64,000 nt of DNA from JBBDWK01 sp040902885 (GTDB taxonomy: Bacteria; Acidobacteriota; Terriglobia; Bryobacterales; Bryobacteraceae), in contig JBBDWK010000084.1 of NCBI GenBank assembly GCA_040902885.1, positions 1 to 64,000 of the forward strand, given 5' to 3'. A program made the position numbers and the translations under genes. Positions within the stretch are counted from its first letter, which is position 1, and the number at the start of each line of letters is the position of its first letter. The notes below the pieces were generated by a model. It was given only the letters and a program-made list of their open reading frames with translations. It was not told the DNA's origin and searched no databases. Shown here one piece after another: positions 25,559 through 34,540 of this stretch.

Positions 25559-26786
25559 CCTGTTGTGCGCGTTTCGGGAGCATGGCGATCGCGATAGCGC
25601 CTATCAGTGCCAGCCCAAAAATCGTGTAGAGGGGAAAATGATAGCTTCCGGCGCCCTGCCGCAGGATGGAGACCCCGTAGGGGAACCAAGTCTGGCCGAT
25701 GGTGTCCGTGGGCAAGATGATTGCCATGGCGCGCGCCAAGGAGTTGGCGCCAAACTGCTCGGCGGCCATCAATGGAATCAGCATGTAATCCGCTCCCATG
25801 CCGAATCCGAACAAAACCGAAAACGTATAGATCGAAACCGGGTTGCCGGGGCTCACGAGGAACAGCAGGGGAATCGTCCCGGCCACCAGGGCATACGTCG
25901 CGGTCATGACGTACTTCTTTGGGAAGCGGTCCGCCATCCAGCCCATCCCGATGCGTCCCACGATGCTCGAGAAGAGAATGCACAGGAGCGCGTTGCTGAA
26001 GGTTTCGTCCAGAAGCTGCTGATTGCCCCCGAAGCCCTGCTCGGAGAAGACGAATTTCATGTGCTGATTGATGGAGCCGATGGCCCCGATGGAGCAGAAG
26101 CTGCCCACCACCAGCAGCCAGAAGGATCTTTGGCGCACCAGCTTGCCGAATTCCATGGGCGGCACTTTGGTGGATGCCTCATTGCTCGCTTCCCCATCCG
26201 GAAATTGGCCCATTTCGGACGGCCGGTCGCGCATCAGGAAGATCGCCAGAGGCCAGGCCAGCAGCATCAGCGCGCCAATGACCATCAGCGCCGTCTGGAA
26301 GCCGAAGGCCTCGGTCAGCGGCTGGGCGATGAACTTGGCTGAAAGTCCGCCGAACAAGCCCACGCCGAGGTATGCAATTCCCATCGCCTTGCCGCGGTGT
26401 TTTTGAAACCATTGGGAAATGATGACCTGGTGCGCGATCGGGCCGGAGAAGATGTACCCCACGATGTACAGAAACCAGAACGCGTAGTACACGAAGAGGC
26501 TGCCCTTCATGACGCTGAAGCCGCAGAAGGCGGCCGCGGTGAAGGCCGTTCCCACGACGATCAGCAAGCGGGGGCTGAAGCGATGCACCAGCAGCGGTCC
26601 CACCCACAGCGTCAGCGTCGCGGCTATGGGGAACCCTAGCGTGATATCGGCCCGCGACCACCCGAACTCCTTTTGATAATAGTCGTAAAAAAACGGCATT
26701 CCGTAGTAGGGGATCCCCACCGCGATGCCGAAGGTACAAAAAGCGGCGGCGGTAATCCACCACCCAAAGAATCCTTTGCGGTTCAT
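25509..26786 (-). CDS. Major facilitator superfamily transporter (monocarboxylate/OFA-like)
   Basis: The protein has 425 residues and 12 predicted membrane helices split by a cytoplasmic loop near residue 200. WWITAAAFCTFGIAVGIPYYGMPFF at the start and GWSRADITLGFP are typical of the OFA/monocarboxylate branch. The cytoplasmic signature is partly visible as KHRGKAMGIAYLGVGLFGG and in the second half as GRIGMGWMADRFPKKYV. Such carriers move small organic acids. The end overlaps the flavin oxidoreductase start by 50 bases, an unusually long overlap that nevertheless has both ends well supported by sequence. Confidence 0.87.
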   Translation of the reverse strand: MNRKGFFGWWITAAAFCTFGIAVGIPYYGMPFFYDYYQKEFGWSRADITLGFPIAATLTLWVGPLLVHRFSPRLLIVVGTAFTAAAFCGFSVMKGSLFVYYAFWFLYIVGYIFSGPIAHQVIISQWFQKHRGKAMGIAYLGVGLFGGLSAKFIAQPLTEAFGFQTALMVIGALMLLAWPLAIFLMRDRPSEMGQFPDGEASNEASTKVPPMEFGKLVRQRSFWLLVVGSFCSIGAIGSINQHMKFVFSEQGFGGNQQLLDETFSNALLCILFSSIVGRIGMGWMADRFPKKYVMTATYALVAGTIPLLFLVSPGNPVSIYTFSVLFGFGMGADYMLIPLMAAEQFGANSLARAMAIILPTDTIGQTWFPYGVSILRQGAGSYHFPLYTIFGLALIGAIAIAMLPKRAQQDETLRVQDSGRVAARG

Positions 26787-26836
26787 TCAACCCCCGGTAA
26801 AAAATCGAACCCCTACTTATATCACACGTGCATCGC

Positions 26837-29470
26837 CTACTCATGCCGGAGGGTGATGGCCGGATCGACGCGCGAGGCTCGGCGGGCGGGCCCCCAGGTG
26901 GCCAATGCGGACGTGCCGAAAAGAATCGCGATCGTGACCAGCATTGCCAGGGGATCGGTGGGTTTCACGCCATACAGCAGGCTGGTGAGCAGGCGACCGA
27001 AGCTAATGGCGCCCACGATTCCCACTGCGGCGCCAACCACTACCGTTCGCAGGTTTTGTTTGAGGACCATCGCGAGAATGGCCCGCGGCCGAGCTCCGAG
27101 CGCCATGCGAACGCCAACTTCGCGCGTGCGCTGCGAGACGTTGTAGGCTGCTACCCCGTAAATGCCGACACAAGCCAGTAACAGAGAAAGCGTGCCGAGC
27201 ACGCTCGCTATCGCCGCCGAGAGATTGGCGGAACGGAGCGCGTTGGCGATCGTCTCGCTGTAGGGCGCGGCGGAAGCCAGGAAGCGGCGGTCGATTTCGC
27301 GCGCGTGTTTCGGCAACTCCATCATCAGTGGTCCGGCCTCGCCGGAATGCCGGATCAACAGCCGGGAACGGCGGGCTCCCGGGGACGCCATGCAAATGTA
27401 CGGCTCCCGCTCCGTTCCGAAGCCGCGCCCGCCAAAGTTGCGGACTACCCCGATCACCTCGAGTGGGCGCATCAGGTCCTTCCGCTCGATCCTCAAGGTC
27501 GGCAAAATCTGCAACGTCTTGCCTAATGGGCTTTCGCCGGGCCATAACCGTTGGGCCGCGGCCTCATTTATGATGACGGTGTCCATCCTGGCTTCATCGC
27601 CGCGAGTAAAGGAACGGCCATGCAGCAATGGGATCCGCAAGGTCTCGAAGAAGTTCGCGGAAACCTCGTTGAACCCGGCGTTGACGCCTGCTTCCGTTCG
27701 ACGATCCGCAACCCTTACCCCGAAGCCCTCGCCGTACGGGATCACGCTGGCCCGCGCCACGGACTCGACGCCGGGCAGTCCGCCGATCCGCTCTATCAAT
27801 GGTACGAGCAACCCGCGCGCCCGCTCGTCGCTTACCCCGCTCGCGTCCAGGCCGGGCGACATCACGATGACCTTTTCGTACTGGAAGCCGGTGTCCAGGT
27901 GCCGGACACGGTCGAGCGCACGGACCAGCAACGCAGTGCCGCTGAGTAGGATCGCGCATAGAGCCACCTGAGCGGCCAGAAGGATGGATCGCATGCGGCC
28001 GGTCGAAGTAGCGCGGCCGCCTTCGCGCAACCCCATGGCCGTGCCGTCGCGCACTGCAGTCAATGCAGGCGCCAAGCCGAACAACATCGCGGCAACAAAC
28101 GTCGCGAAGAGAATGAAAGCCAGCACTCGGACGTCATTGGCGAACCGGAACGTTAGACTTTCGCCTGGACCGGCGATCATGCGGACGATCCCCCCCGGCG
28201 CCCAGGCTGAAATCGCTACGCTGGCGGCTCCGGCGATGCCGCTCAGCAGCAGGCCCTCTGCCACGAGTTGACGAAGAATCCGTCCACGGCTCGCGCCGAG
28301 CGAGAGGCGCACCGCGATCTCCCTACGCCGCGCAGTGGCGCGGGCCAGTTGCAGGTTGGCGACATTGGCGCAAGCCAGCAGCAGGATGAGCAGGGACGCC
28401 GCTCCCATTGCCAGAAAGATCGCGGAGGCAGGGCGGAACCTTGACGGATTGGCCAGGAAAGTAGGAGCCGTCACGAGGACACGGCTTTTTTCTCGTTTTG
28501 CCGAAGCCACAAATTGCGTGCTGAGCGTATTCAACTCGGCTTGAGCGCCGGCGCGACTCACTCCTGGCTTCAAGCGGCCGATCACCGAGACGCAACACGA
28601 GTTAGGGTTTTCCAGAATCTTCTGAGCTGGGTTGAAGATATCGCGCCACGCACCCGGAATCCACATGTGCGGGATATTGGTTGTCGGCCCGCTGAAGCCG
28701 GCCGCGGCAACGCCGACAACCTGCAGGCGACGTCCACTCAGCTCGAGCCATGCGCCGACGATACCCCGGTCGCCGCCGAATCGCGTCATCCACGTGTCGT
28801 AGTGCAGGACGATCTCCGGCGCCGGATCGTGAAGGTTGCCGGTTCCGCCAGAGAATCCGCGGCCCGCGGCAAAGCCTGTGCCAATCAGTTCGAAGTAGTT
28901 TTCGCTGGCCGCTACTGCATTTGCGCCCCAGGAAGCATCTCCCTGGCTCACTAGGGTGCCCGTGCCGGAGAAGGCCGCCAGGCCCGCGAGCGACTGCGTA
29001 TTTGCCTGGAGATGGCGAAAGTGCGGCCAGGAGAAGCCTATCCACTGCCCGGCCCTTCGTTCCGAAAAGACCTGGACGGTCTGTTTGGCGTCCCTGATCG
29101 CCCAGGGCGCCAGCGCGAGCGCGTTGTACACGTTGAATAGAATGGCGTTTACGGCGATTCCGAGCACGAGCGCCAGCACCGTGGCCAGCGTGAAGCCCGG
29201 CTGCGCGGTGAGCGTGCGCGCTGCGTGCCGCAGGTCGCGAATGGAGTCGCTCAGCCAACGGATCGTCCAGGCCTCGTATGCTTCCTCGCGGGCGAGTGTC
29301 AGATTGCCCATGCCGCGCCGCGCAGACCGCCGTGCTTCCCCCTCGGTCATCCCTCGTGCCAGCAGGTCGCGCTCTTTCATGTTCTGGTGGAACGCGAGTT
29401 CCGCGTCGAGGTCTTCTTCATGCGCCGCCGGGCGGCCTTTCAATCGGTTGAAGAAACGAGTCCAGTTCAT
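26837..29470 (-). CDS. ABC transporter permease, ADOP family with prefix domain
   Basis: The protein has 877 residues. The N-terminal 70 residues are the cytoplasmic 'permease prefix' (HEEDLDAELAFHQNMKERDLLARGMTEGEARRSARRGMGN), absent from the copies at 14.6 and 36.3 kb. Two MacB/FtsX halves follow: helix 1 (LATVLALVLGIAVNAILF), periplasmic domain, NLQLARATARRREIAVRLSLGASRG, second periplasmic domain, and NVSQRTREVGVRMALGARPRAI. The end is RRASRVDPAITLRHE. It overlaps the PadR gene by four bases (ATGA), so its level is almost certainly set by PadR. No ATPase is adjacent. Confidence 0.9.
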   Translation of the reverse strand: MNWTRFFNRLKGRPAAHEEDLDAELAFHQNMKERDLLARGMTEGEARRSARRGMGNLTLAREEAYEAWTIRWLSDSIRDLRHAARTLTAQPGFTLATVLALVLGIAVNAILFNVYNALALAPWAIRDAKQTVQVFSERRAGQWIGFSWPHFRHLQANTQSLAGLAAFSGTGTLVSQGDASWGANAVAASENYFELIGTGFAAGRGFSGGTGNLHDPAPEIVLHYDTWMTRFGGDRGIVGAWLELSGRRLQVVGVAAAGFSGPTTNIPHMWIPGAWRDIFNPAQKILENPNSCCVSVIGRLKPGVSRAGAQAELNTLSTQFVASAKREKSRVLVTAPTFLANPSRFRPASAIFLAMGAASLLILLLACANVANLQLARATARRREIAVRLSLGASRGRILRQLVAEGLLLSGIAGAASVAISAWAPGGIVRMIAGPGESLTFRFANDVRVLAFILFATFVAAMLFGLAPALTAVRDGTAMGLREGGRATSTGRMRSILLAAQVALCAILLSGTALLVRALDRVRHLDTGFQYEKVIVMSPGLDASGVSDERARGLLVPLIERIGGLPGVESVARASVIPYGEGFGVRVADRRTEAGVNAGFNEVSANFFETLRIPLLHGRSFTRGDEARMDTVIINEAAAQRLWPGESPLGKTLQILPTLRIERKDLMRPLEVIGVVRNFGGRGFGTEREPYICMASPGARRSRLLIRHSGEAGPLMMELPKHAREIDRRFLASAAPYSETIANALRSANLSAAIASVLGTLSLLLACVGIYGVAAYNVSQRTREVGVRMALGARPRAILAMVLKQNLRTVVVGAAVGIVGAISFGRLLTSLLYGVKPTDPLAMLVTIAILFGTSALATWGPARRASRVDPAITLRHE

Positions 29471-29814
29471 ACGGCCCTCAGCACAAGGTGGATAGCGTCC
29501 ACCATTCGGTCGAAATCGCGCTCCTCGGCTTTCAAGCGCTTACGGCCGGCAGCGGTCAAGGTGTAGTAGCGCGCCCGCCGGCCGGTCTCCGATAGTCGCC
29601 ATCCCGCCTCGGCCCATCCATTTACCACCAGCCGCTGGAGAGCAGGATAGAGAGAGCCCTCTCCGACGTGAAGGAAAGCGCCGGTGGCTTGCTCCAGGTA
29701 CTGGGCAATACCATAGCCATACAACGGGCCGCGAGAAAGGGTCTTGAGCACCAGCAGGTCGAGCGTGCCGGGCAGAAGGCCCGGTTGAGAGATTGGTTGG
29801 CGATCCATCGGCAT
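29467..29814 (-). CDS. PadR-family transcriptional regulator
   Basis: The protein has 115 residues. The PadR winged helix is plain: LLPGTLDLLVLKTLSRGPLYGYGIAQYLEQ is split over residues 12-41, then GEGSLYPALQRLVVNGWAEA, the beta wing GRRARYYTLTAAGRKRLKAE, and a final dimer helix. PadR proteins repress nearby genes until they bind a small aromatic or drug-like effector. It overlaps the ADOP gene. A consensus-like promoter lies so close that the transcript should have almost no leader; two ATGs (29814 and 29808) are possible starts. Confidence 0.93.
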   Translation of the reverse strand: MPMDRQPISQPGLLPGTLDLLVLKTLSRGPLYGYGIAQYLEQATGAFLHVGEGSLYPALQRLVVNGWAEAGWRLSETGRRARYYTLTAAGRKRLKAEERDFDRMVDAIHLVLRAV

Positions 29815-29822
29815 TCGATGGT

Positions 29823-29851
29823 AGTGTAGCTTCGGAAGCCCTCCATGTCAA
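29823..29851 (-). promoter_or_regulatory. Sigma-70-type promoter of padR-ADOP, nearly leaderless
   Basis: On the minus strand TTGACA (29846-29851), a 17-base spacer and TACACT (29823-29828) form a near-consensus promoter. The PadR ATG is only eight bases after the -10 box, so transcription should start within about three bases of the start codon. No ribosome site is possible for the first ATG. Confidence 0.7.
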
Positions 29852-29856
29852 TCAGG

Positions 29857-30240
29857 TCAGAGCTTGGCACTCTCCCTAAAGACTGCAGCGCTCTGAATGT
29901 GTGTCGGGCGAAATGCCTGAGGGAACTTCAAGCCGAATCCGAGTGCCCGGTCAAAACCGATGTGAGCTATCCAGATGAGCGAAAGTCCGATTGTCAGAGC
30001 GTGCTGTTGTGAGAATCCCCATAGCGCGACCGCCAGTGGAAGAGTGTAGCTGTGGACGAGGTTGTATGACGTACCCCCGATTCGTTTTCTGGCCAGGTAC
30101 GGGAGGATAGAAACATCGGGAATCATAAACGACAGCGCGAACCAGCCCCAGCCGCCGCCAAGCCGAGCATAGAGAATGCACGCGGCGATGAGCACCACTA
30201 GGCCTTCGACTTTCAGAATGACGTCTGGGCGAGTCGGCAT
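29857..30240 (-). CDS. DUF4260 family membrane protein
   Basis: The protein has 127 residues and about four membrane helices. The family marks are YARLGGGWGWFALSFMIPD, the TSYNLVHSYTLPLA segment and WIAHIGFDRALGFGLKFP near the end. These match the uncharacterised DUF4260 proteins, small integral membrane proteins with conserved His and Asp in the membrane. Its biochemical role is unknown. It stands upstream of padR on the same strand, 42 bases away; the strong padR promoter sits in that gap and overlaps no coding sequence. Confidence 0.8.
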   Translation of the reverse strand: MPTRPDVILKVEGLVVLIAACILYARLGGGWGWFALSFMIPDVSILPYLARKRIGGTSYNLVHSYTLPLAVALWGFSQQHALTIGLSLIWIAHIGFDRALGFGLKFPQAFRPTHIQSAAVFRESAKL

Positions 30241-30440
30241 ACCACGGATCGTACCAAGTTTGATGAAAGATAACAGATTTTATCGTGTTTGAAATCAAAC
30301 CCAGGAAAATCCAGCGTTACGTCCACTTCCTGCCCCGCCGTGTTTGTGCGTCACCAACATTACGGCAGCGCCGCCGTGACAGAAACCGGCGCCAGGCGTA
30401 GAATCAGCTTGGTACGCTGAAGCAGAGGAGTTTCGTTCGA

Positions 30441-30734
30441 ATGAGCCTGAACGTATCGCCCGAGGTCGAAGCACGCATCGTGGCCAAAGCCCAGGAAGCG
30501 GGAGTATCCGTTGACGACTATCTGGAGCAGGTGGTAGGCGAAAACGAGGAGTTCGGAGCTAAGGTGCGGGAGCTGGAGGCCAACACGAAGGCCCTTTCAC
30601 GCGAAGAGATTCAGGGCAAGCTTGACCGCGGCGTAGCGCAGCTTGAGCGTGGCGATTATGTCGATGGCGAGCAGTTCATGGCAGACCTCCTCGCCGGGAT
30701 CAAGGATGTGAAGCCCAAGCGCCGTGCTGGATGA
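30441..30734 (+). CDS. Antitoxin-like protein of a ParE-type pair
   Basis: The protein has 97 residues. The N-terminus (MSLNVSPEVEARIVAKAQEAGVSVDDYLEQVV) resembles a ribbon-helix-helix DNA-binding unit, and the acidic C-terminal part (about 50-88) could wrap the toxin, as in ParD-like antitoxins. Its stop overlaps the ATG of the ParE-like gene by four bases, the usual antitoxin-first order. AGAGGAG precedes the ATG by ten bases. Confidence 0.7.
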   Translation: MSLNVSPEVEARIVAKAQEAGVSVDDYLEQVVGENEEFGAKVRELEANTKALSREEIQGKLDRGVAQLERGDYVDGEQFMADLLAGIKDVKPKRRAG

Positions 30735-31042
30735 GCGGCTACACTCTCACGGCCGAGGCGCAACAAGACCTCCGAGAAATTCGCGATTACCTTACAACCG
30801 AGGGTGGCCCACGCGTGGCACGCTACGTTGTGAGCGCATTTACTATAGCGTTCCGTAGGCTCGCGAAAAGACCGGGCATTGGACATCGGCGTGAAGATCT
30901 GACGCCCCACGAGAGTCTACGTTTCCTGCCCATCTTTTCTTACCTCATCGTCTACTGGCACGGTTCTAAACCCCTCGCCGTTGTTGCGGTGCTTCATGGC
31001 TCACGCGATGTTGCAAAAGTCTTACAGCAGCGTCCGCTGTGA
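30731..31042 (+). CDS. RelE/ParE-family toxin
   Basis: The protein has 103 residues with the ParE/RelE fold pattern: YTLTAEAQQDLREIRDYLTTEGG, two helices, RRLAKRPGIGHRREDL, LRFLPIFSYLIVYW and VVAVLHGSRDVAKVLQQ. ParE toxins poison DNA gyrase and RelE toxins cleave mRNA on the ribosome; the RFLP.FSYLIVY stretch is closer to ParE. It is coupled to the antitoxin gene by ATGA. The pair probably forms an autoregulated stabilisation or stress module. Confidence 0.87.
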   Translation: MSGYTLTAEAQQDLREIRDYLTTEGGPRVARYVVSAFTIAFRRLAKRPGIGHRREDLTPHESLRFLPIFSYLIVYWHGSKPLAVVAVLHGSRDVAKVLQQRPL

Positions 31043-31120
31043 GGTCTCGCGAACTTCCGGCATCTTCGCTCTGTCACAATGGGACGTGACGGTCTACGGA
31101 GCCGCCAAACATCGGGAACC

Positions 31121-31486
31121 ATGATCGACACGGTGCTCAACCTGCTATTTCGTTGCTCTCACAATCGGCTGACCCGTCCGTTCACCCCGGTAAGCAAGGC
31201 GGGAGTCCCGCATGGTGATACATACGTGGTATGCCTCGATTGCGGTAAGCAGTTTGCTTACGACATGCTGGACATGCGGATTGGCAAGGGAATCGAACCC
31301 TCGGATCGATCGGGCGTGTTGCCGCCGAAGATGCCGATGCCCCGCAAGAAGAAACTGAAATACGCCTTCTGGGCTTCCGTGCCCCTGGCTGTAATGTTCG
31401 GGGCGGCGCTCAAGCCAAAGAAACCGCGTATCAAGCCTAGTGGTTCGGGCCTGCCCGCCAAGGCCGATAGCAACGAGAAGGTGTAA
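31121..31486 (+). CDS. Small protein with Cys pair and transmembrane segment
   Basis: The protein has 121 residues from the chosen ATG; an upstream ATG gives 14 more residues that look unrelated. The start has Cys-x-His (LLFRCSHNRLTRPFTP) and then TYVVCLDCGKQFAYD, so CxH plus CxxC could bind one zinc. A membrane helix is predicted near residue 80 (KYAFWASVPLAVMFGAALK), with a basic tail. Similar short proteins recur in Acidobacteria but I know of no function. Confidence 0.7.
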   Translation: MIDTVLNLLFRCSHNRLTRPFTPVSKAGVPHGDTYVVCLDCGKQFAYDMLDMRIGKGIEPSDRSGVLPPKMPMPRKKKLKYAFWASVPLAVMFGAALKPKKPRIKPSGSGLPAKADSNEKV

Positions 31487-31582
31487 TGCGCATCGGTCAT
31501 TTTGTGGCGCACACATCACTGTTTCATTCTGCGACATGGGCGAAGGCGGCAAAAGATAGCGGATTGTCGCCGGCGGGCGCAG

Positions 31583-32077
31583 TCACCGAACTTCGCTGTT
31601 CGCGAAGGCTTCGTGGAGTTTCTCCCAGGTAACGCCAAGGTCCTCCGGCAGCACTCGTGTTTCGCCGACTGTGGTCATGAAATTCGCGTCGCCCGTCCAT
31701 CGCGGCAGCACGTGCATATGAACATGTCCGGCCACTCCCGCGCCCGCGCAAGCTCCGATGTTCATGCCGATATTGAGCCCTTCCGGCCTGTACACGGCGC
31801 GCAGGATGCGCTCCGCCTCGCGCGTCAGCATCATCATCTCGGTGGCGGTCTCGGGCGGGGTGTCCTCCAGAGTGCCAGCGTGTGCATACGGCGCCACCAT
31901 CAGGTGGCCCACGGCGTAGGGATAGCGATTGAGAATGACGTAGTTGAGGCGGCCGCGATGAACAATCAGATTCTCGCGATCGCCGCCGGCGGCCGCGCGA
32001 TCGCAAAAGATGCAGCCTTCGTCACCCCTCTGCCTGCCGACGTACTGGTAGCGCCATGGACTCCAGAGACGATCCAT
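31583..32077 (-). CDS. HIT-family nucleotide hydrolase/transferase (Ap4A phosphorylase-like)
   Basis: The protein has 164 residues. The histidine triad HVHMHVLPRW is at His118, His120 and His122. N-terminal features MDRLWSPWRYQYV and CIFC (22-25) are those of the bacterial HIT subgroup related to Ap4A phosphorylases, which act on dinucleoside polyphosphates or nucleoside monophosphate adducts. The HU/IHF gene ends 22 bases upstream, so it may be the last gene of the rpsA-HU transcript. Confidence 0.9.
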   Translation of the reverse strand: MDRLWSPWRYQYVGRQRGDEGCIFCDRAAAGGDRENLIVHRGRLNYVILNRYPYAVGHLMVAPYAHAGTLEDTPPETATEMMMLTREAERILRAVYRPEGLNIGMNIGACAGAGVAGHVHMHVLPRWTGDANFMTTVGETRVLPEDLGVTWEKLHEAFANSEVR

Positions 32078-32099
32078 ATTGTGGCACAGCGGAAAAGGA

Positions 32100-32435
32100 C
32101 TACGTCGTCTGCGCCTGATCGGCGGGCTGCGGCTCTTCGGCGCCCGTGTCCGCCGCGGCGGAATTGTTGACGATGTCCTTTAGCTCCTTGCTGGGCTTGA
32201 AGTAAGGGATCTTCTTCGCCGGCACCTCGACGCGGGCGCCAGTTTTGGGGTTTCGTCCAACACGGGGCTGGCGCTGGCGGGTCCGGAAGCTTCCGAAACC
32301 GCGAATCTCGATCTTGTCTCCAACGCGCAAGGCTCGGACCACGCTGTCGAAGATAGCCTCGACAATGATCTCGGATTCCTTGCGAGTCATCTCGACCACT
32401 CGGGAGACTTCTTCAACCAGGTCGGCCTTTGTCAT
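32100..32435 (-). CDS. HU/IHF-family DNA-bending protein
   Basis: The protein has 111 residues: the DNABII fold (1-90) with TKADLVEEVSRVV, GFGSFRTRQRQPRVGRNPKTG (the intercalating Pro is in RNPKTG), VPAKKIPYFKPSKELKDIVN, and an acidic 20-residue tail. It bends DNA as a dimer. The gene follows rpsA, the same order as rpsA-ihfB in proteobacteria, which favours an IHF-beta-like role, but sequence alone does not separate HU from IHF. Confidence 0.93.
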   Translation of the reverse strand: MTKADLVEEVSRVVEMTRKESEIIVEAIFDSVVRALRVGDKIEIRGFGSFRTRQRQPRVGRNPKTGARVEVPAKKIPYFKPSKELKDIVNNSAAADTGAEEPQPADQAQTT

Positions 32436-32505
32436 ATACTCATTTGCTCCATAAAACGGGTAAAGTACCCCGAAAGAGGGGACCGGCGCAAGCGTCGCTT
32501 TGCAT

Positions 32506-34269
32506 TCAAGAACGATTTTCCGTCCTGTCCTTCAGGCTGATCGCTTCTTCGATAGTAGTCGTAGCGGCGGCGGCTTGCCTCCGGTAATCCTCCAGCCGCG
32601 TCTTCTCCTCATCGTAAACGACAGCGCGGAGACTCAGGCCAATCTTTTTTTCGGCCTCGCTCATTTTCAGGATTTTGAATTCGTATTCCTGGCCAATTTC
32701 GAGCGCGGATGCATCGGATTTTCGTTCGCCGAGTTCGGGAATCTCCGAATTATGGCACAGCCCTTCGACACCTTCGGCCAGTTCGACGAACGCTCCGAAG
32801 CCCGCAATGCGCCGCACGCGGCCCTGTACGATGTCGCCGGCCTGGTGGTTCTGGAAATACATCTCCCAGGCGTCGGGCTGCAGTTGCTTGACGCCCAGCG
32901 AGAGACGGTGCGACTTGGAGTCGATCTGCAGAATCACCGCCTGCACGAGCTGGCCTTTTTTCAATATCTCCGAGGGGTGTTTCACCCGTTTGGTCCAGGA
33001 GAGATCGGAAACGTGAACCAGCCCGTCGATGCCTTCTTCGATCTCTATGAACGCGCCAAAGTCCGTCATGTTGCGGACGCGGCCTTCCACCACGGAACCG
33101 ATGCTGTAGCGCTGGTCGATGGTGGTCCAGGGATTGGGTTCGAGCTGCTTGAGGCCGAGCGAAACGCGCCGGTCCTTCTGATGGACCTCGAGCACCACGG
33201 CTTCCACCTGGTCGCCCGGCTTCACCACCTTGGACGGATGCTTCATGCGCCGCGACCAGGTCATCTCGGAGACGTGTATCAGGCCTTCGATGCCGGCTTC
33301 CAGCTCCACGAAAGCGCCGTAATCGGTCACGCTCACCACGCGTCCCATCACCCGGCTGTTCACCGGATAGCGCTCCTCGACCGAGAGCCACGGGTCCGGC
33401 ATGAGCTGCTTCATGCCGAGCGACACGCGCTCCTTGTCCTTGTCGAATTTGAGGATCTTGACGGTCACCTCATCGCCCGGGTGGACGACCTCGCCGGGGT
33501 GATGCACACGGCCGTACGACATGTCGGTGACGTGCAGCAATCCATCGATTCCGCCCAGGTCCACGAACGCCCCGTACTCGGTAAGATTCTTGACCACCCC
33601 GTTGAGCACGGAGCCTTCCTCGAGCTGTTCGAGGGTGACCGCTTTGCGATCGTTGATCTCCTCTTCGAGGGCCGCGCGGCGCGAGACCACCACGTTGCCG
33701 CGGCGGCGGTTGAGCTTGATGATCTTGACCGGAAGATCCTGGCCTATCCATCCATCCAGGTTGTGTACGGGCCGCGTATCGGCCTGGGAGCCGGGCATGA
33801 ACGCCGTGATGCCCACATCCACGGAAAGCCCGCCTTTCACGCGCCCGGCAACATGGCCGGAGATGGTCAACTGATTCTGAAAGGCCTTCTCCAGGTTGTC
33901 CCAGACGCGTATGCGCGCCGCTTTCTCGTGCGAGAGCAGCACGTAGCCTTCCTGCTCTTCGCCGTGATCGATCATCACGTCCACTACATCGCCGGTCCGC
34001 ACGCGAACCGCGCCGTCCGGACTTAGGAAGTGAGTGAGCGGAACCAGCCCCTCCGACTTATAGCCGAAGTCCACGATCACTTCCTTGGCCGTAATTTTGA
34101 GAATCGTTCCCTGGAGAATTTCACCTTCGGCGGGAGGGGAGAAGTGGCCATAATCGTCGATCAGGTGCTCCAACTCTTCCGCGGTAGTGGGGTTGGAATT
34201 GGCTGGAGCGGGATTGTTTGTCCGCTGATCTTTCTGATCTCTGGGCATTCCCAAAAGCCTCCGGGGCAA
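32506..34269 (-). CDS. rpsA: 30S ribosomal protein S1
   Basis: The protein has 587 residues with six S1 (OB-fold) RNA-binding domains, readable from the repeated ends such as GLVPLTHFL, GLLHVTDMSYGRVHHPGEVV, GLIHVSEMTWSRRMKHPSKVV, GLVHVSDLSWTKRVKHPSEIL and GLCHNSEI. The first 35 residues are a polar, Asn/Pro-rich extension. S1 unfolds mRNA on the 30S subunit and is essential in most Gram-negative bacteria. A strong promoter (34394-34422) gives a leader of about 115 bases, long enough for autogenous control as in other rpsA genes. Confidence 0.96.
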   Translation of the reverse strand: MPRRLLGMPRDQKDQRTNNPAPANSNPTTAEELEHLIDDYGHFSPPAEGEILQGTILKITAKEVIVDFGYKSEGLVPLTHFLSPDGAVRVRTGDVVDVMIDHGEEQEGYVLLSHEKAARIRVWDNLEKAFQNQLTISGHVAGRVKGGLSVDVGITAFMPGSQADTRPVHNLDGWIGQDLPVKIIKLNRRRGNVVVSRRAALEEEINDRKAVTLEQLEEGSVLNGVVKNLTEYGAFVDLGGIDGLLHVTDMSYGRVHHPGEVVHPGDEVTVKILKFDKDKERVSLGMKQLMPDPWLSVEERYPVNSRVMGRVVSVTDYGAFVELEAGIEGLIHVSEMTWSRRMKHPSKVVKPGDQVEAVVLEVHQKDRRVSLGLKQLEPNPWTTIDQRYSIGSVVEGRVRNMTDFGAFIEIEEGIDGLVHVSDLSWTKRVKHPSEILKKGQLVQAVILQIDSKSHRLSLGVKQLQPDAWEMYFQNHQAGDIVQGRVRRIAGFGAFVELAEGVEGLCHNSEIPELGERKSDASALEIGQEYEFKILKMSEAEKKIGLSLRAVVYDEEKTRLEDYRRQAAAATTTIEEAISLKDRTENRS

Positions 34270-34393
34270 CTGACGGTCAATGGTTCGAGAATGATGCCTG
34301 CTGGGAAGGTGGGCGCTGAAGTGTGATGCGAAACTTCGGCGGTCGTGCTCGCTGCTCCTCTACTCGCAAACCATTAACAATCAGTATTTTAAA

Positions 34394-34422
34394 ACAATAG
34401 CCGAGACAGCCATCCTTGTCAA
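34394..34422 (-). promoter_or_regulatory. Sigma-70-type promoter of rpsA
   Basis: On the minus strand a perfect TTGACA (34417-34422), a 17-base spacer and TATTGT (34394-34399) are seen. Transcription would start near 34387, leaving a leader of about 115 bases before rpsA. Confidence 0.7.
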
Positions 34423-34540
34423 CCGCGAGAGGCGCCGCGGAATGCGCCGAAATCGGCGTATTTTGGCCTTTTTGAGCAAGAAATTGTGCGAAATCACATA
34501 GTCGCCGAACACGGCGGCGATTTGCGATACCATACGTCCG

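Noticed and set aside
31281..31310. tRNA T-arm-like GGAATCGAACCC in a coding region
   Set aside because: No matching acceptor, D or anticodon arms; it lies inside the small Cys-pair gene.
32446..32490. Terminator between rpsA and the HU gene (CCCC-GAAAG-AGGGG)
   Set aside because: The stem is only four base pairs and no T-run follows; the two genes are likely co-transcribed.
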